In this document: in pieces, positions 26,441 to 35,751 of the stretch
Numbering within the stretch: position 1 is the first letter of the stretch
Layout: each line of letters starts with the position of its first letter
NCBI GenBank assembly: GCA_963575745.1
Contig: CAUYUJ010009857.1
Location: 384,001 to 419,751 of the forward strand
Reading direction: 5' to 3'
Origin: Prorocentrum cordatum
Lineage: Eukaryota; Sar; Dinophyceae; Prorocentrales; Prorocentraceae
Length of the DNA: 35,751 bases
The notes under the pieces: model-generated
Database searches by the model: none
Told to the model about the DNA's origin: nothing
Seen by the model: only the letters and a program-made list of their open reading frames with translations
Program-made: the position numbers and the translations under genes

Positions 26441-28880
26441 ATAGTCGGCGCCTCCCAGCCCGCGCACCCGGCACCAGGCACGGCGCTGTGCGAGGCGCAG
26501 CTTCCAGGAACTACCCATGTTGTGGAGTCGAGCGCGGTTTTGAGCGGGTCACGGTGGCCCTTGCTCGAACGGGCGGCATGCACCCCGCCAGTGGACGCGG
26601 CCGGTCTCCTTGCCTGCGGCCTCTCTTGGCAAGGGGGGGGGCGGAAGGGGAGGGCAAGGGGGAGGGGGCGGGTGGGCATGGGGACGGGAAGGGGTGCGGA
26701 GGGGAGGGGGAGAGGAGAGCGGGCCAGTGGTTCGACAGCTGCTTCCGATCTCGCGCTTTCGAGCCCAAGCCCCTGCAGAGCGGCATTGGGGCTGCCGTGG
26801 AAGGCCAGTTACTCCCAGAGTTCCGACGTCATTCTCTCTTGTTTCCGCAACGTGGACCCCCAGAGGTCTTGACCCCTTACACATGGTACTGTTTTTTTGT
26901 ATCCCGAGTCGTTTTTTGACGGTCCCGGGCCCGTTGAGGGCCCCCGGAGTTCGAAAATTGCAAAAATTCCCCCCGTGATCTTTCTCGACGAAAAAGAGTT
27001 GGAACCCTTCTTGTTTCCGTTCTCATCGTTATTCGTATGCCTCTCGTTCCCGACGGCAGAGGTACCTGACGATGAAGAACCACGTCAAAGGGCTGGTTTC
27101 CGATGGTAGCGGCAGGGGCCAAGAGGGGCATGATCGGTGGGGTTGACGAGACGTGGTTCTGGCAGGGCCAATTTCCCAGTGCCCTTCGGAGTTTCGATGA
27201 TCTTTGCATCATCTTCCCGCTTCCCTCACTCGCCCTCCGCCAGCTCAACCCCCAAACTCATTCCTTTTGTTTCTCCTAATCTTCATTCTCCTTTCCCTCC
27301 TGAATGCGCGAGGATGGGGAGGCAGGCGGGTATTGAAGGTATTGGAGTAGCATGGCGGGAGGTTGGAAGGGAAGAAGCGAGAGAGGAGCAGAGGGAGGGA
27401 ATTGGAGGAGGGAGAAGCGAAAGGAGGAGGAGGATGATGAAGAGGTGGTGCAGGAGGCCCAGACTCTCTTTTTCCCGTTGGGCTTTGTTTCCTTGTCCCT
27501 AGAAGTCGAATTCCCGCTATTCGATCGAGGTGGCCTGGGCTTTCCTTCTCACCGATACTTGCGTAGTATTGCTCCTCACGCATGTCAACCCAGCTTTTAT
27601 TTTGTAATGTGGGTGGTCACATTTTCTGCGGGATTTTAGCGGATGGACAGCAGTGGCGAGAAATGGAGACACTTGCCATCCTGACGAGTTTCGCCGATCA
27701 AGGTCTGTCTTCGTGTTCCATGTTTTCTTGCCCTGCTTGTGTTTGACAATTCTGGATCTCAGAGGTCCCTGATTTTTCGCGGCCCGATTTTGTTCTGGTC
27801 CTGGCTTCGTCTTATAGGAGGGGTCAATCTTAAAAAACACCTACTTTTGCCATCTTGGGTCCTCCTAGGGGGCTTTCTTGGGGCGCTTTCGGGAGTCTTG
27901 GGGTTCTCATGGTGCATCTCCTGAACCTCTTCTGGTTTTCACGGGGCCATGCTAGAGGCCATGAACTAAACACGCGGGATCCCTAAGTATCGTTACCCTT
28001 TAGAACCAGGCAGACTGCGTCTTGAGGCGCTCTTTGGAATGCGTTTGGGGCCCCTCTCTGGGTCCCTATGGGCCCCTAATTGGCTATCTGGAGGCCATGT
28101 TGAATCTCCCGAAGCCCATCGGAAGCCAAGAAGGGAAGAGCGTGATTCGTGGTCGCTGGGCGTGGGTGGGGGGATCGCGGGTACGATGCCCCCCCGTGTC
28201 GCCGGGCGGGCGGAGCATTAAATGGTCGTTGACGGGACAAGCTGGCGGAAACATACGATGACCGTGGGCAGGAGGGAGGTAATGCGGGTTGTGAGATGAG
28301 CCCTTCGCTTTGTTTTCAAGCCAAGCGCCCGTGAAACGCGCTCGCTCCGAGGAAGAGAGAAGGCGATTATAACATTAATTATATTCTTAGTAATAGTACG
28401 GAAGCGTATTTTTGTGTTTCCATGTAAACAAGTGGTTTGAGCCTTTGAAGCATCCTTGGTAGTCTCGGGGGTCGCCTCAGAGTCATCTTGGCACTTTCCT
28501 TAAGCCCTGTTGGAGCTATGCCTGGGGCCGCCCCGGCCAAATTGGGTCATCCTGCGCCGCCTTGTGACACTTTGGAGTTGTCCAGGGCCGAAGGGGTTAT
28601 TCCGGAAGAGCTGATCCGCCGAACCGTCCAGGCCCAGAGGTCTGGTGGGAGTACTACGCCCTGCCCCCCCCGCCAGGGCGGCCTCACTGGGGAAACCTCT
28701 GCGGCGGGCCCCATGTCAAAGTGGGTCTTTAATCCTTCGTGAGTGTTGGAAGGGCCTCAGCTGAAGGGGGGATGCAGCGGAGGGGAAGTACGAGCACGTG
28801 AGAGGAGAGAGGAGGGACGCAAACTAGGTAGCGCTGGCGCCACATCTGACACCCTACCCCTCACACCCATCCCTTCCCAT
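26441..28880. other. No gene seen
   Basis: Includes a G-rich stretch (26630-26720), a low-GC interval (27550-27830), CTTGGGG-type repeats (27850-28110), and a short satellite-like fragment near 28203-28225. Open frames of up to 189 codons show no domain or signal. The 28340-28420 interval is unusually AT-rich (ATTATAACATTAATTATATT). Confidence 0.45.
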
Positions 28881-28902
28881 TGCGCTAACTGTTTCTGTAT
28901 CC

Positions 28903-30112
28903 GTGGACACGTGTAAAAGCGGACCTGGAACTTTCAGAAAGACCATATCGTGTTATGCGCAATCGGAACAGGGGAGCTGCGTATATTGGAAGGGGGAGGA
29001 GGAGGAGAATGTGGCGAATGAGCAGGGGGAACAGGAGGGAAGGAGGAGGATTGGACTTCGGCAACAGCATGCTCGTGGTCGCACCCATACTGGAGGGTTG
29101 CCCACACCCTCCACGCGTGAGTCACATCATCCACCGCATCTGCGCAGCCCCAGACCAATACTCGCACCATACGACGACCGCAGCACCTTCGAGCGCGAGA
29201 TACACATTGAGATGCTACCGACTCGAGACCCGACCGCAGACGAAGTCACCATGCACAATAGCGAAGACACGACGATGACCGAGGACAACAACACAGCCCA
29301 CCTACCGAACAACGAAGCACCTACGAGCAGCGCAGACGCAGCCACCAGCGCAACCCCAGCAATCATACCCCCACTACCGACTCCCAACCACCAACCAACC
29401 CACCATAGCGGTACGACCCCAGCGGCAAAGCCTGCGATATTCAAAGCACTACCTAACCTACCGACTGTCAGAGAAGACACAGTAGAACAGCCTACGCACG
29501 CGATCGACTACGAGGGCAAGACCACACAGCACGAGCTCGACTCACAGGAGCGACGCACCCACTACCGAACCTGGCTGTTCCAACCCGACTTCCAGCGACA
29601 GCACACCAGCAGCACACGACAACCAACTAGCTGCCGTACAAGTCGAACCACAGAGGCCCACTGGATGGTTCCCCATCGCTGCGATCACACACGAGAAGGT
29701 TAGACCCGACACAATCACCTTCCCGATGGGCGCAACCATACGCTACTCGTTCCACACTAAGCTGGCGGACTCCATCGAAGACGGCACAATCACGGTGAAC
29801 GAGGGCGACGAGGTCACAACTTTCAGCATGTCCTACAGCAGCAACAACGACCTACGGGCAAGGGGCACCATCACTCAGACCAATCGCATGCGGAGCACCA
29901 AACAAGCTCTGATACCATACATCATCACCGAATGCCGGTCCCAACACAACGACACCCAGGAGAAGCTCGACATCCATACCACAATTGTAGGCAAACAACA
30001 CGTGAGCTACAACCAGGCCCTCAACATCCAGAAGGAGATCACCCTGGCCAAGGAATCCATGTCCAAGCTCATCGACAGCCTCAACGAGCCCATCAACAAC
30101 CCACGCCCTTAA
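28903..30112 (+). pseudogene. Unassigned two-frame protein, best gene candidate outside repeats
   Basis: Frame 1 is open from 28903 to 29703; its convincing part starts about 29190, with an ATG at 29212 (MLPTRDPTADEVTMHNSEDT). It continues through an acidic, Thr/Asn/Pro-rich linker and AIFKALPNLPTVREDT to HAIDYEGKTTQHELDSQERR. Between about 29580 and 29620 the sense moves to frame 2: HDNQLAAVQVEPQRPTGWFP, ITFPMGATIRYSFHTKLADS, GTITVNEGDEVTTFSMSYSS, RSTKQALIPYIITECRSQHN, KLDIHTTIVGKQHVSYNQAL and a final amphipathic helix KEITLAKESMSKLIDSLNEP, ending TAA at 30112. The ATG at 29726 is probably internal. The total is about 300 residues: a disordered acidic N-terminal half and a beta-rich, then helical, C-terminal half. 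Codon use is richer in A-ending codons (ACA, ATA, AAG) than the LINE. The frame change may be a frameshift mutation, an assembly error or an intron. Function unknown; no retroelement motif seen. Confidence 0.45.
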
Positions 30113-30114
30113 AC

Positions 30115-30850
30115 TACAGCGATAGCCATCCTCGCCATCGCCCACCAAATACTGGTCGACCCAACGAGGTGCCCACGCGCCCGACGTCGTCACAGCCAAA
30201 CGACACGCCTTTCCGACCTCCGACCTACGCTCCAACCGTTCTTCATCTCCGAGCATACCCTGATCCTCATCTTCCGCATCGTCCTCACCTGCGGCAAAGC
30301 ACGGACACGTGGTACTTCGTCTCCACCGACTGCGCCTCCGACCTCCATTTCCAGAACTGAACCTACCGCCCTCTCCCAACCTTCTCCACCTCCCTGGTCC
30401 TCCGTGCCTCGTCTTGCTAACCTTCACCTCCCCCCCTCTTGTGGTCGGGACGGATGGGGAGGGAGGCTTACGAGAGGTCGGGGAGGTGGGAAGAGATCTA
30501 CTCACTGCGCCGTGCCCACCCACCCACCAGCGCCTAGGGCTTTGCACCCATCGCACACCCCATTCCTTCGTTAGGACCTCTCCTCCTCATCCCCTGATGT
30601 GTGTCCACAGATGTGCCCCATGCCATGACCGTTTCAGCAGTGCCGCCTTGGAGGTCACGCCGCTGCAGAAGAGCAAGCTAACTGCAGCGTCCCGCCTCCA
30701 TCAAGAGCAGCCGCCGCGGCCCTCAGCCTCTTACCCCCGAGAGCGAGCCACTGCGGCTACCCCCGGGCGGCCTTTGTAGACACTAGTTCGCACCTCTTTC
30801 TTCAGCATCGCTTCTTGTCCCCATCTCTGCCTGCCACCGACGTCTGCCAC
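30115..30850. other. No gene seen
   Basis: Pro/His/Arg-coding plus frames follow the unassigned protein without motifs. C/T-rich at 30360-30440. Nothing else recognised. Confidence 0.4.
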
Positions 30851-31213
30851 TTTCAATGCCATGGCCGACCACCTGGACCATTGCACCTCGGCAACCCGCT
30901 GGGCCCTCAATGCCGCGGCCGACCACCTGGACCAAGGCACCTCGGCAACCAGCTGGGTCTCACCTTCAGCGCGTGCCCACCTACCCACCCGTCTCCGCCG
31001 CTCCTTGCTCCTCTCTTTTATTAACTTCCTCTTCCTCTTCCTCGCCTCGCCTTCGCTGAGCAGTGGTGGTCTACAACTCGTGCGTTCCTTTTTTGCTGTT
31101 TTTTCGGGCCCCGTGTCCCTTCGGTTCTCTCCGTTTCTTTTCCTTGGCGTTTTCGGGCTTAACTTTGCATCTGCTAGACCACCGCAACTGTTTTGACAGG
31201 CGCTTCCCCCCAT
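30731..31213 (-). CDS. Hypothetical basic protein with an 18-residue repeat (weak)
   Basis: A 160-codon minus frame: Lys/Arg-rich first half (RKRNGENRRDTGPEKTAKKE, RKRKRKLIKERSKERRRR), then two in-frame copies of VAEVxWSRWSAxAL from the 54-bp repeat. No domain is recognised. A highly basic composition can arise from the CTTCCTC-rich plus strand at 31020-31060, so chance is a serious alternative. Confidence 0.2.
   Translation of the reverse strand: MGGSACQNSCGGLADAKLSPKTPRKRNGENRRDTGPEKTAKKERTSCRPPLLSEGEARKRKRKLIKERSKERRRRVGRWARAEGETQLVAEVPWSRWSAAALRAQRVAEVQWSRWSAMALKVADVGGRQRWGQEAMLKKEVRTSVYKGRPGVAAVARSRG
30853..30960. repeat. 54-bp tandem pair
   Basis: Two head-to-tail units (30853-30906 and 30907-30960) starting TCAATGCC and containing GGCCGACCACCTGGACCA, with about six differences. 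The length is a multiple of 3, so a minus frame (31213-30731) carries an 18-residue repeat with VAEVQWSRWSA. Confidence 0.88.
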
Positions 31214-31895
31214 CCATTTGTGCTCATGCTGCTTTTCTCTAGGCTACAGTTCTCTCTTGTCACATTTTCCCTAATGGGCCCCCCCCTTCACCTCGGGCCT
31301 TCAGCCGAGGTGGAGGGGCAGGATAGGTGGCTGCATGTGTACAACGACCTACAGTCATGAGCGAGCGAGCGAGCAGGATAGGAATAAGGAGGACGAGGAG
31401 GAACAACAGCAGCGGAATTGGAGGCGAAGGAGCCGGAGGAGCAGGAGGCAAAAGGGAAGGCGGAGGATGGGAACGGAGGGGGGCGACGACGATGACGAAG
31501 GATTCGGATCCAGAGAAGTGGCCCGCGCTGGGGCGAAATCGCTAATCTGAACGACGAGAGCAAGCCGCGATCCTAAAATGAGGCCCGCGCTGCAGCGGAA
31601 ACAATATCTTGAAAAAACCGAGGACGGTCGGATGGGTAAAATACACGAGACACATCAGCTAATGCATGGAGTGTGTGGAACATTCTTGAAACGTCTGCGG
31701 GGAAGGGAAGAGAGCACCATTAATCTTGTGTAAGTGTGGACAGGGACGGGAGGGGAGATGTATGGGGTTCGAAACTGTCTTGAGTTTCTTGCGGAGTTTT
31801 CTTGTGGCCAGAGTTGTGCCGCCTGGTCACCGTTGAAGGAGTGGCTCAGTTTAGGTCATTGTGGCAATGTCTTGCGCGATTCGTTCTTGCCGTGG
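31214..31895. other. No gene seen
   Basis: A short purine-rich interval (31360-31500, GGAGGAGGAACAACAGC type) and otherwise unremarkable sequence of moderate GC. Confidence 0.4.
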
Positions 31896-31898
31896 GCG

Positions 31899-32063
31899 TT
31901 TTTTTTTTTTTTTTTTTTTTTTTTTTTGTTGTTTTTTTTTTGGTTTTTGTTTTTTTGTTTGTTTGTATTTTTTTCCGTTTGTTTTTGTTGTTTTTGTCCT
32001 TTTTGTTTCTTTCTTTTTGTTATATATATATGTTTGTGTATATATACACATATACATTTACAT

Positions 32064-32113
<50 letters not shown>
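31899..32113 (+). repeat. Poly-T tract and (TA)n microsatellite
   Basis: T-rich run 31899-32015 (28 T in a row at its start, then TTTTTGTT mixtures), followed by TATATA/CATATA repeat to 32113. A sharp AT-rich island in GC-rich surroundings. ORFs through it (poly-Phe, poly-Lys, poly-Ile/Tyr) are artefacts. Confidence 0.95.
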
Positions 32114-32114
<1 letters not shown>

Positions 32115-32725
32115 AAGCAGAAACAAACACAGTTTGTGGTGCGACCGCTGCTTGGTGCATCTTGTGATTTCCGGTGACGCCCCGAATTTAATGCTTTTAT
32201 GATACAGTTTGTTGGCATGTTTAGCATCACTGGCCCTCTGGGCGTGATCGGTTTAGGTGGTCGGTTCTTCCAGATGCACTCCTTTCTTCCTCTGCAGCGC
32301 CCCCCGGGGGGTCTGGACGAAGGGATGGGCGCCAGGGTGGAAGCGTCCAAAATGGCCACGGATGCCTTCAAGCTCCAGGATGCATTCAGGTGACCCACGC
32401 CACATATGGCATCCAGTACGGCTCCGAGAGGCTTCGAGAAGGCCCAAGATGGCTCTGAGGCAGTCCCCAGGCCTCCCGAGGTTGCACTACAGCGGACGCA
32501 GAGAACAGCAATTTCCTTCGATGATTCGTGCCTTCTCGCCTTTGCAGCTTCCGATGGACTTTGGGGGCTTCCAGATGGCTCCAGGATGGGGCCCCGAGGG
32601 GCCCAGAAAGTGCTCCGCGAGGGCCACGAAGGCTTCAGAGCACTTCTAAGAGATGACTCTCGCGTGAAAACGGCAGACGATTTTGACGCTGCCGGGGGCG
32701 GCCAACAGTGACCCGAATTGCTCTC
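32115..32725. other. No gene seen; scattered CTTGG-family similarity
   Basis: Minus-strand GGCCATTTTGGACG-type and GGCCNTCTTGG-type pieces relate this interval to the CTTGG repeats at 20960-22080. No coding frame stands out. Confidence 0.4.
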
Positions 32726-32739
32726 CGAATTGTCCAATC

Positions 32740-32860
32740 TGTACCCCCAAGATGATTCCAAATGCCCCCAAGAGAGCCCCAAGAGGCCCCCAAGAGGGCT
32801 CCCAAGAGGCTGCCAACAGGCTCCCAAGAGGCTCCCAAGAGGCTCTTAGAAGGTTCCACG
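32740..32860 (-). repeat. 11-bp GGCTCCCAAGA array (reverse of the CTTGG repeat)
   Basis: About ten units of GGCTCCCAAGA/GGCCCCCAAGA. The reverse complement TCTTGGGAGCC matches the 10-11-bp repeats at 20960-21215 and 21925-22080, placed here in the opposite orientation. Confidence 0.85.
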
Positions 32861-33004
32861 CCACCGCATCGAATCGCATTCTACTGAGCTCTCCCAGAGA
32901 TGCTGGGTATATCCATGCTTATCCAGGGCTCTTGTGGCCTCCACGACGTTCTTTCGCAGTCTTGGGCGCGACTATTTTGCCAAACTCTCCCGCATGTTTT
33001 CGGT

Positions 33005-33195
33005 AGAGCAACCTTGTGGTCGCTTGGGCGGGTTTCGGGGCTGTCTTGGGCCCGTCTTCATGCGGTCTTAGGGTGTCTCGTGGAGTCCCAGGCCGTTTTG
33101 AAATCCTCTTGGTTCCCTCATCTGCCGTCTTGAGGGCTTCTTGGGGCTCTCTAGAGCCGTCTTGGGGGCTCCTAAAGACTTCGTGGAGTCATTTT
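33005..33195 (+). repeat. CTTGG-type repeat, plus orientation
   Basis: Degenerate units GCTGTCTTGGGC, GCCGTCTTGAGG, GCTTCTTGGGG, GCCGTCTTGGGGG. Together with 32740-32860 they form an inverted pair about 150 bases apart. Confidence 0.7.
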
Positions 33196-33199
33196 AGGG

Positions 33200-34255
33200 A
33201 GGCAGCCTCTGGCGCGACAAGGGAGGGTAGTGCCTGGAACGCTACAGAAGCCATGCTTGGCAGCCTGTAGGCGTATGACACGCCCCAGCGCGCGAGGGCA
33301 CAGTGGCGGGCAATTCATAATTGCTCACTAATTTTCTATGCTTCAGCTCGTGAAGCCCGTACCGTTGCTTCAGAATGGTGTTTCAGTGTATTGTACGTTT
33401 AACGACCTGTCAGCCTCTCGCCTACCTTACTCCCGTCACGCTGCCAGGCAGACATAATGTCAGACGGAAGAAAGACATTGCGCGGTACACCAACTACCGT
33501 GTGATGAGGATAGCCGGCCTGACGCACGACAGACCAAAGGAGCTAAGCGTTTCTGCGATGGTTTTTGCAACGACGCAGCCCCTGCCATTTCACTCCCCTC
33601 CCCTCGCTCCCCCTTACTTATTGCTAACCCCCGCGCGCCGTCGTCGCATATGCCCTTACGAATTAGCGCAAGGGTGACATTAGCAACAGCAGCATCAGCA
33701 GTAGTGGATGACGCCCATACCCATATGCCTGTCCCGTGCTCTTTCCGATCATCCTCCATATCCCCCTCTTTTGCTGCTGCTTGGTGTTTTGCTCCCCTCT
33801 TTGCCTACCTCCTTCCCCAACTTGTCGGTCCACCCAGCGCGTGTTGTGTTGTAGCATAACGGCATAACATTAGCACCTTGTCTACGCGGTAACCTCAATT
33901 CATACTGATGGTCTTTAATCTGCTACTGCCAGCATTAAGCTCGCGCTCAGATCGAGGAGCAAGTGTGTTGAAGAGCAGGTTGCGGCGTTGTTCGCCGCGA
34001 GGGCGCGTGCTCGTGCGCGGCGCAGCCGCCACATGCAGTGGATGATGAGAGGGTGCCGGGTGCGAGGGAGGCTGGGTGTTTCTCCAGGGGAGCTCTGTTG
34101 GTCTTCTTGGGGCCCCCCTCTCCAGGTCGGTCCCGCCTCTCCTCCCCTGTGCCTGCTGCTCCTCCCTGCCCCTCCTCCGCTCCTCCCTTCTGGTCCTCTT
34201 GCTGTCCCTCCTCGTGCCGCCTCCCCTCGCCCCTACACCCCCTCGGGGTACCCCC
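33200..34255. other. No gene seen
   Basis: Non-repetitive; C/T-rich at 34085-34255. Frames of up to 100 codons (33375-33677 plus) are open but carry no motif. Confidence 0.4.
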
Positions 34256-34500
34256 CCTAAAAATAATCTGGGAGGCGGCATCGGCCCACTGTCGAAACCT
34301 TGGGTCCTTCATCTGGGACCAAAGGCCAACAGCAACACCCCGTACGAGGATAAAGAGACACCTCTGGGGGCACATAGTCATTTCGTTGGTGATAGATAGC
34401 CCTAGGGCTGACAAAGCTGCCGCGAATTTCGGGCCTCCGGCCCGCCCACAACTAACGGAGCTACAGCACCAAAGTTTCCAATTGAACAATTAGCTGCCGA
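34256..34500 (-). other. Weak minus-strand protein-like stretch
   Basis: The minus frame from 34489 reads KFAAALSALGLSITNEMTMC, GVAVGLWSQMKDPRFRQWAD and AASQIIFR before turning Gly/Arg/Glu-rich at the C/T tract. Composition is protein-like, but no family is recognised. It could be a further decayed piece of the minus-strand frames to its right. Confidence 0.25.
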
Positions 34501-34639
34501 GCCACAGCAGACGCGCAGCGGATCCAGACAGGCTCTCGCCAACACCCGAATTCCGAAAACAACGAATGGTATCCTGCCTCGTTCTCGCACGCTTGCTGGG
34601 AGGAGGTGGGGACCGACGCGCAGGACAGGGCGCGGAGGA

Positions 34640-35190
34640 GGAGGAGAGATCGGCCTGGGCGACAGCAGACGGGCGGGCCTCAATGCATGACGCCCCAGAA
34701 CCGCGCGCCCTCGAGCCGACGCAATATCAGATCCCACTTTCACTGCACCAGTTGCCGTGATCGTTGTCAGCACCCTCATGCCTTCTTGTATCGCATCGGA
34801 CTTCTCACATTCAATTACACTGCAAGCCAAACCTCTTGTAGTCTCATCATTCATCCCCTTTTCACCGTCGGGTAGGCTCCCCACTTCTCAGATATATCTT
34901 GCATCCCCGCTAGATCAGCATTGTCATGCATGCGCAACTCGAGCATGTCAATATCAACATTGACAGGCGTTCGCAACTCTAGCATATCAGGATCACCAGG
35001 CGTACATATCTCAGACACTGAACCATCATCAACCACACGTCCCCGCTGTCCAAGAAGCTCTGAAGTACACGCTCGAGATGGTTCATCGGGGCCACCCCTA
35101 TCTTCTTCACTCCCCCGAGCTGTTCTCAGCAAGCGATCAGCACGCTCATCGATTCGTCTGTGGCCATCAGGATCGTCGCATCCGTTTTTT
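34640..35190 (-). pseudogene. Unassigned minus-strand frames
   Basis: Reading from 35190 down: KNGCDDPDGHRRIDERADRL, TSELLGQRGRVVDDGSVSEI, CTPGDPDMLELRTPVNVDID and MLELRMHDNADLAGMQDISE, stopping with TGA near 34851. At about 34870 another minus frame takes over with GMNDETTRGLACSVIECEKS and DAIQEGMRVLTTITATGAVK to about 34720. The phrase DMLELR occurs twice 14 residues apart, an internal repeat. The 7-base A run at 35183-35189 is a likely slippage point. GAT-rich codons and lower GC set it apart from the ORF1-like piece upstream. Family unknown. It may be host-derived or a retroelement spacer. Confidence 0.35.
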
Positions 35191-35219
35191 TGTCAGCACC
35201 CTGCATTTACACAAACGGG

Positions 35220-35751
35220 TTATTCGGCGCTCACGCCTGGTAATGTCAAGAGGCTGATCGACGTCCTCCACTCCTCGAGCTTCTTTGCGTTGGCTGCCCC
35301 CACCGAGTTCCTCGCCTCGGTGCAGCCCTCCACGAGCCCGACGAGCGCGGCGACCGAGATCGTCCCCATGGCCTCGATCTCCACCTCTTTTCCTCGTGCG
35401 CGTAGGTCCTGTGCGTTCTCGGCCCAGGCTCGGACCCTTTTGCGGCTCTTCTGGACAGGCACCGCGTTTTCTGGGATCAGCATCGCCACGAGCGTGGCCG
35501 CCTCTGCCTGGCGGGCCCTTCAGAGTCACATTCAGCAACAATCTCATGACCGCTGGCATGTCACGCACCATCACCTCTAACTCCATTGTTTCTAGATGGT
35601 CCAGCTCTTCCTTGGGCACCGATTTGGCCGATGCCTATATCGCCGCACTTCTTTTGGGGTCCCTGCCTGCGTCTGATGCCTGTCCTTTCTCTCGTCTTTT
35701 GCGCCGCCCGTCGTTACCGTTCGGTTCTGACGACTTCGGAGCAGGAACCGC
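35220..35751 (-). pseudogene. LINE ORF1-like protein, runs off the right edge
   Basis: Minus-strand reading from the window edge: basic linker SSEPNGNDGRRKRREKGQAS, a TAG near 35636, then KEELDHLETMELEVMVRDMP and AVMRLLLNVTLKG. Near 35510 the sense changes frame to AEAATLVAMLIPENAVPVQK, KRVRAWAENAQDLRARGKEV, IEAMGTISVAALVGLVEGCT and GAANAKKLEEWRTSISLLTL, ending TGA at 35220-35222. A basic linker, a helical ELE...LLLNxTL block and an MG-containing helical region are reminiscent of ORF1 proteins of dinoflagellate LINEs (recall). One stop and one frame change make it a dead copy. The protein begins outside the window. Confidence 0.45.

Noticed and set aside
31899-32113. Poly-T as the poly-A tail of a minus-strand retroposed mRNA
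   Set aside because: The run is mixed with G, is followed by TA repeat, and no coding sequence or spliced-leader relic is found on the minus strand to its right.
32345-32362. Second spliced-leader-like match (minus strand, TCCGTGGCCATTTTGG)
   Set aside because: It lies within the dispersed CTTGG repeat family, whose GGCCATCTTGGA units approach the leader by chance, and the match ends after 16 bases.
1-35751. tRNA, rRNA or other standard RNA genes
   Set aside because: Looked by eye for tRNA A/B boxes and conserved rRNA stretches and saw none that could be supported; weak tRNAs could be missed without a covariance-model search.

Overview
The window reads as a gene-poor, repeat-saturated stretch of a GC-rich dinoflagellate nuclear genome. 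The evidence is: decayed non-LTR retrotransposon (LINE) coding sequence of the style common in dinoflagellates; one spliced-leader-like 17-mer; many unrelated tandem arrays of 10-20 bp units; trinucleotide tracts of GTC, TCC, GAC and CTA running for hundreds of bases; and no recognisable housekeeping gene. A Prorocentrum-like genome would fit the base composition, but the genus is a guess. A run of exactly 100 N (23956-24055) marks an assembly gap.

Layout. 1-1000: minus-strand remnant of a LINE endonuclease, running off the left edge. 1108-5530: stacked low-complexity DNA (hairpin repeats, GGGCCR hexamers, a 19-bp array, TTCGTT-type hexamers, GTC and TCC tracts, GATGCATCGG palindromes). 6040-10440: a 5'-truncated, broken LINE (linker, reverse transcriptase, RNase H, C-terminal Cys region) lying in a 20-bp repeat. 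10490-12800: a spliced-leader-like relic, a weak decayed frame, then the hexamer and 19-bp arrays again. 13200-14330: minus-strand ORF1/gag-like pseudogene. 15120-19960: a roughly 1.3-kb tandem duplication, one copy interrupted by a small element carrying a GCTAAA array, followed by 14-, 10- and 11-bp arrays. 20225-22507: purine tract, 10-11-bp CTTGG repeats and a second copy of the small element. 22684-25480: two protein-like fragments separated by a 146-bp GC-rich satellite, the gap, a CTA tract, a third (inverted) element head and an inverted 19-bp array. 25480-28880: no gene seen. 28903-30112: the best unassigned protein-like frame pair. 30120-34640: mostly empty, with poly-T/TA and CTTGG-type repeats. 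34640-35751: minus-strand decayed frames, the outer one LINE ORF1-like and running off the right edge.

Few of these sequences are likely to act as intact genes; every recognised coding region carries stops or frame changes. The most informative feature is structural. The small element at 17728-18379 can be delimited because the first copy of the duplication preserves the empty site. Two more copies share its head, one of them followed by a different internal repeat. This suggests a family of small mobile elements with conserved ends and exchangeable satellite cargo.
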